This document shows positions 62,928 to 64,000 of a DNA stretch of 64,000 nt, in pieces. The notes under the pieces are model-generated. The model was given only the letters and a program-made list of their open reading frames with translations, ran no database searches and was not told the DNA's origin. The DNA lies in the NCBI RefSeq assembly GCF_026420865.1, contig NZ_JAPCWC010000004.1, forward strand, positions 339,137-403,136, written 5' to 3'. The DNA comes from Novosphingobium clariflavum (GTDB taxonomy: Bacteria > Pseudomonadota > Alphaproteobacteria > Sphingomonadales > Sphingomonadaceae). Within the stretch, counting starts at the first letter, position 1. Each line of letters begins with the position of its first letter. Both the position numbers and the translations under genes were made by a program.

Positions 62928-63722
62928 ATGTTCGATCTCGGTATCGCCCCCGGAATGGGCCTCGATGACTTCCTGCCTTTCGTGCTTGTCGGTTTTGCGG
63001 CGCAAGTCATCGACGGCGCGCTCGGCATGGCCTTCGGGGTGATTTCCCAGACGATGCTGGTCAGCGTGCTCGGCCTGGCGCCTGCGGCGGCGTCGGCCAG
63101 CACCCACCTTGTCGAGATCTTCACGACCGGGGCCTCGGGGGCGAGCCACATCGTCCACCGCAATGTCGACTGGGGCCTGTTCAGGCGGCTGGTTCCTTTC
63201 GGCGTGGTGGGGGGAATCCTCGGCGCCTACGTGCTGTCGAACATCGATGCCTCGCTCGCCCGGCCCTATATCATGCTCTACCTCACCGGCATCGGTTTCT
63301 ACCTGCTGGTAAAGGCCCTGCGCATGAGCAAGCCGCGCTTCGAGGATCCGCGCATGACCCGTCCGTTGGCGACGCTCGGCGGTTTCCTCGATGCGGCGGG
63401 CGGCGGCGGCTGGGGGCCGGTGGTAACGTCGAACCTGCTGGTTCAGGGCGGCGACCCCGCCAAGGTGATCGGCACCGTCAACACCGCCGAGTTCCTGCTG
63501 GCGCTGACGATCTCGATCTCGTTCATTGCGACACTCGGCATCGGTGCCTTCAGCGTGGCGACCGTCGGCATGATCGTCGGCGGCGTGATCGCCGCCCCGT
63601 TCGGTGCCTATCTCGCCAAACGGATCGCGCCGCGTGTCCTGCTGCTGGCGGTATCCTTTGTCCTGATCGCCACCAGCCTGTTCAGCATAGCCAAGGCCTG
63701 GCACCTCATCCCGGGGCTGTGA
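62928..63722 (+). CDS. TauE/SafE-family sulfite/sulfonate exporter-like membrane protein
   Basis: 264 residues and about eight membrane segments. FVLVGFAAQVIDGALGMAFGVISQTML and LGGFLDAAGGGGWGPVVTSNLLVQGGDPAKVIGTVNTAEF are the paired family repeats. Start at ATG 62928 with AAGGAGG; the in-frame upstream codons are the intercistronic region. Likely exports or imports a sulfur oxyanion or sulfonate. Confidence 0.9.
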   Translation: MFDLGIAPGMGLDDFLPFVLVGFAAQVIDGALGMAFGVISQTMLVSVLGLAPAAASASTHLVEIFTTGASGASHIVHRNVDWGLFRRLVPFGVVGGILGAYVLSNIDASLARPYIMLYLTGIGFYLLVKALRMSKPRFEDPRMTRPLATLGGFLDAAGGGGWGPVVTSNLLVQGGDPAKVIGTVNTAEFLLALTISISFIATLGIGAFSVATVGMIVGGVIAAPFGAYLAKRIAPRVLLLAVSFVLIATSLFSIAKAWHLIPGL

Positions 63723-64000
63723 AACCGCGCTACGGCCGCGTTCCTGCAAGGGCAGGGCGGCGATCCCGTTTGACGCTCCTTCCGGGCAAGACCCGTGAAA
63801 CCCGCAGAAATCCGCCATTCCGAAAGAAAATGTCGTTTTTTTGAAATTAGTGTTTGACCGAATCGCGGGCGGGACTTAGAGGGCCTCTCACCGCAGCGGA
63901 CCACACGGTTTTGCTGAGGTCGCCAACAGAGACGGGCAACATGCTCCCCCATCGCAAGAAGCGGGGATGACTGGTTGTCCGGGTTTTTCGTCGGCGGGGT
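63723..64000 (+). promoter_or_regulatory. Candidate strong promoter at the right edge (rRNA-like leader)
   Basis: A/T-rich AAAGAAAATGTCGTTTTTTT then GAAATTAGTG (63823-63852) resembles an UP element; TTGACC (63854-63859) and TTAGAG (63876-63881), 16 bp apart, form a -35/-10 pair. The downstream GC-rich leader has no ORF. By analogy to sphingomonad rRNA leaders, which I recall as similar, an rRNA operon may begin beyond the window. Confidence 0.4.

Overview
The window is 64 kb of GC-rich, densely coding chromosomal DNA from an alphaproteobacterium, most likely a sphingomonad (Novosphingobium or a near relative). The support is the gene content (CarD, TrcR/DUF1013, MmcB, DUF1192, a 7Fe ferredoxin beside an S4 protein and a SUV3-like helicase, two large TonB-dependent receptors), GTTCCACGTGGAAC-type parS sites and a GTTC-N7-GTTC SOS box. 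The genus is an inference. There is no prophage, insertion sequence, CRISPR array or integrase: this is core, probably origin-proximal, chromosome with a few accessory-looking islets.

Layout. 0-4.2 kb: the origin-proximal mnmG(partial)-rsmG-parA-parB block, overlapping by 4 nt at each junction, with two parS sites inside rsmG. 4.2-4.55 kb: a gap packed with palindromic repeats. 4.5-10.5 kb: msrC, a PQQ-type sugar dehydrogenase, a DUF815 ATPase, a DmdC-like acyl-CoA dehydrogenase, a Sua5 protein and a small lipoprotein. 10.6-14.8 kb: helicase - S4 protein - fdxA - carD, all leftward. 15-19 kb: M23 peptidase, hemB, GNAT, gamma-carbonic anhydrase, DUF167. 19-25.7 kb: a leftward run with YoaK-like protein, truncated haemoglobin, an ATP-dependent ligase with its MBL-fold exonuclease, clpA and DUF1192; a third parS lies before the ligase. 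25.8-29.5 kb: quinone oxidoreductase, trcR, bactofilin overlapping an M23 peptidase. 29.8-32.9 kb: proA-nadD-rsfS-rlmH. 33-37.4 kb: sterol-desaturase-like protein, DUF2141, an MFS exporter, a PAS_5-like protein of unknown role and a small membrane protein. 37.4-41.7 kb: a degenerate parS, then murA and galU (divergent), a lytic transglycosylase and a phytase.

41.7-44.6 kb holds the TonB receptor that forms an operon with the phytase, behind two PHO-box-like elements. Then come tRNA-Thr(GGT), gpmA-purE-purK-folA-ribF, yihY-fabI, a secreted hypothetical, and leftward dsbB/coq7, ctpA, an EnvC-like protein, a RhlE-type helicase and mmcB with its SOS box. After tRNA-Arg(CCG), the right end carries a four-gene set: Rrf2 regulator, YezD/DUF2292 small protein, TonB receptor and TauE/SafE transporter. 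The last 280 bases look like an A/T-rich UP element and promoter, perhaps the leader of an rRNA operon just outside the window.

Themes. Chromosome segregation (parAB plus four parS-like sites within 37 kb). Cell-envelope growth and division (murA, bactofilin, two active-type M23 enzymes, an inactive-type EnvC, ctpA, lytic transglycosylase). Phosphate scavenging from phytate, probably under PhoB. DNA repair (mmcB under LexA; ligase plus exonuclease). A putative sulfur-compound uptake and regulation module at the right end, which is the least described unit here.
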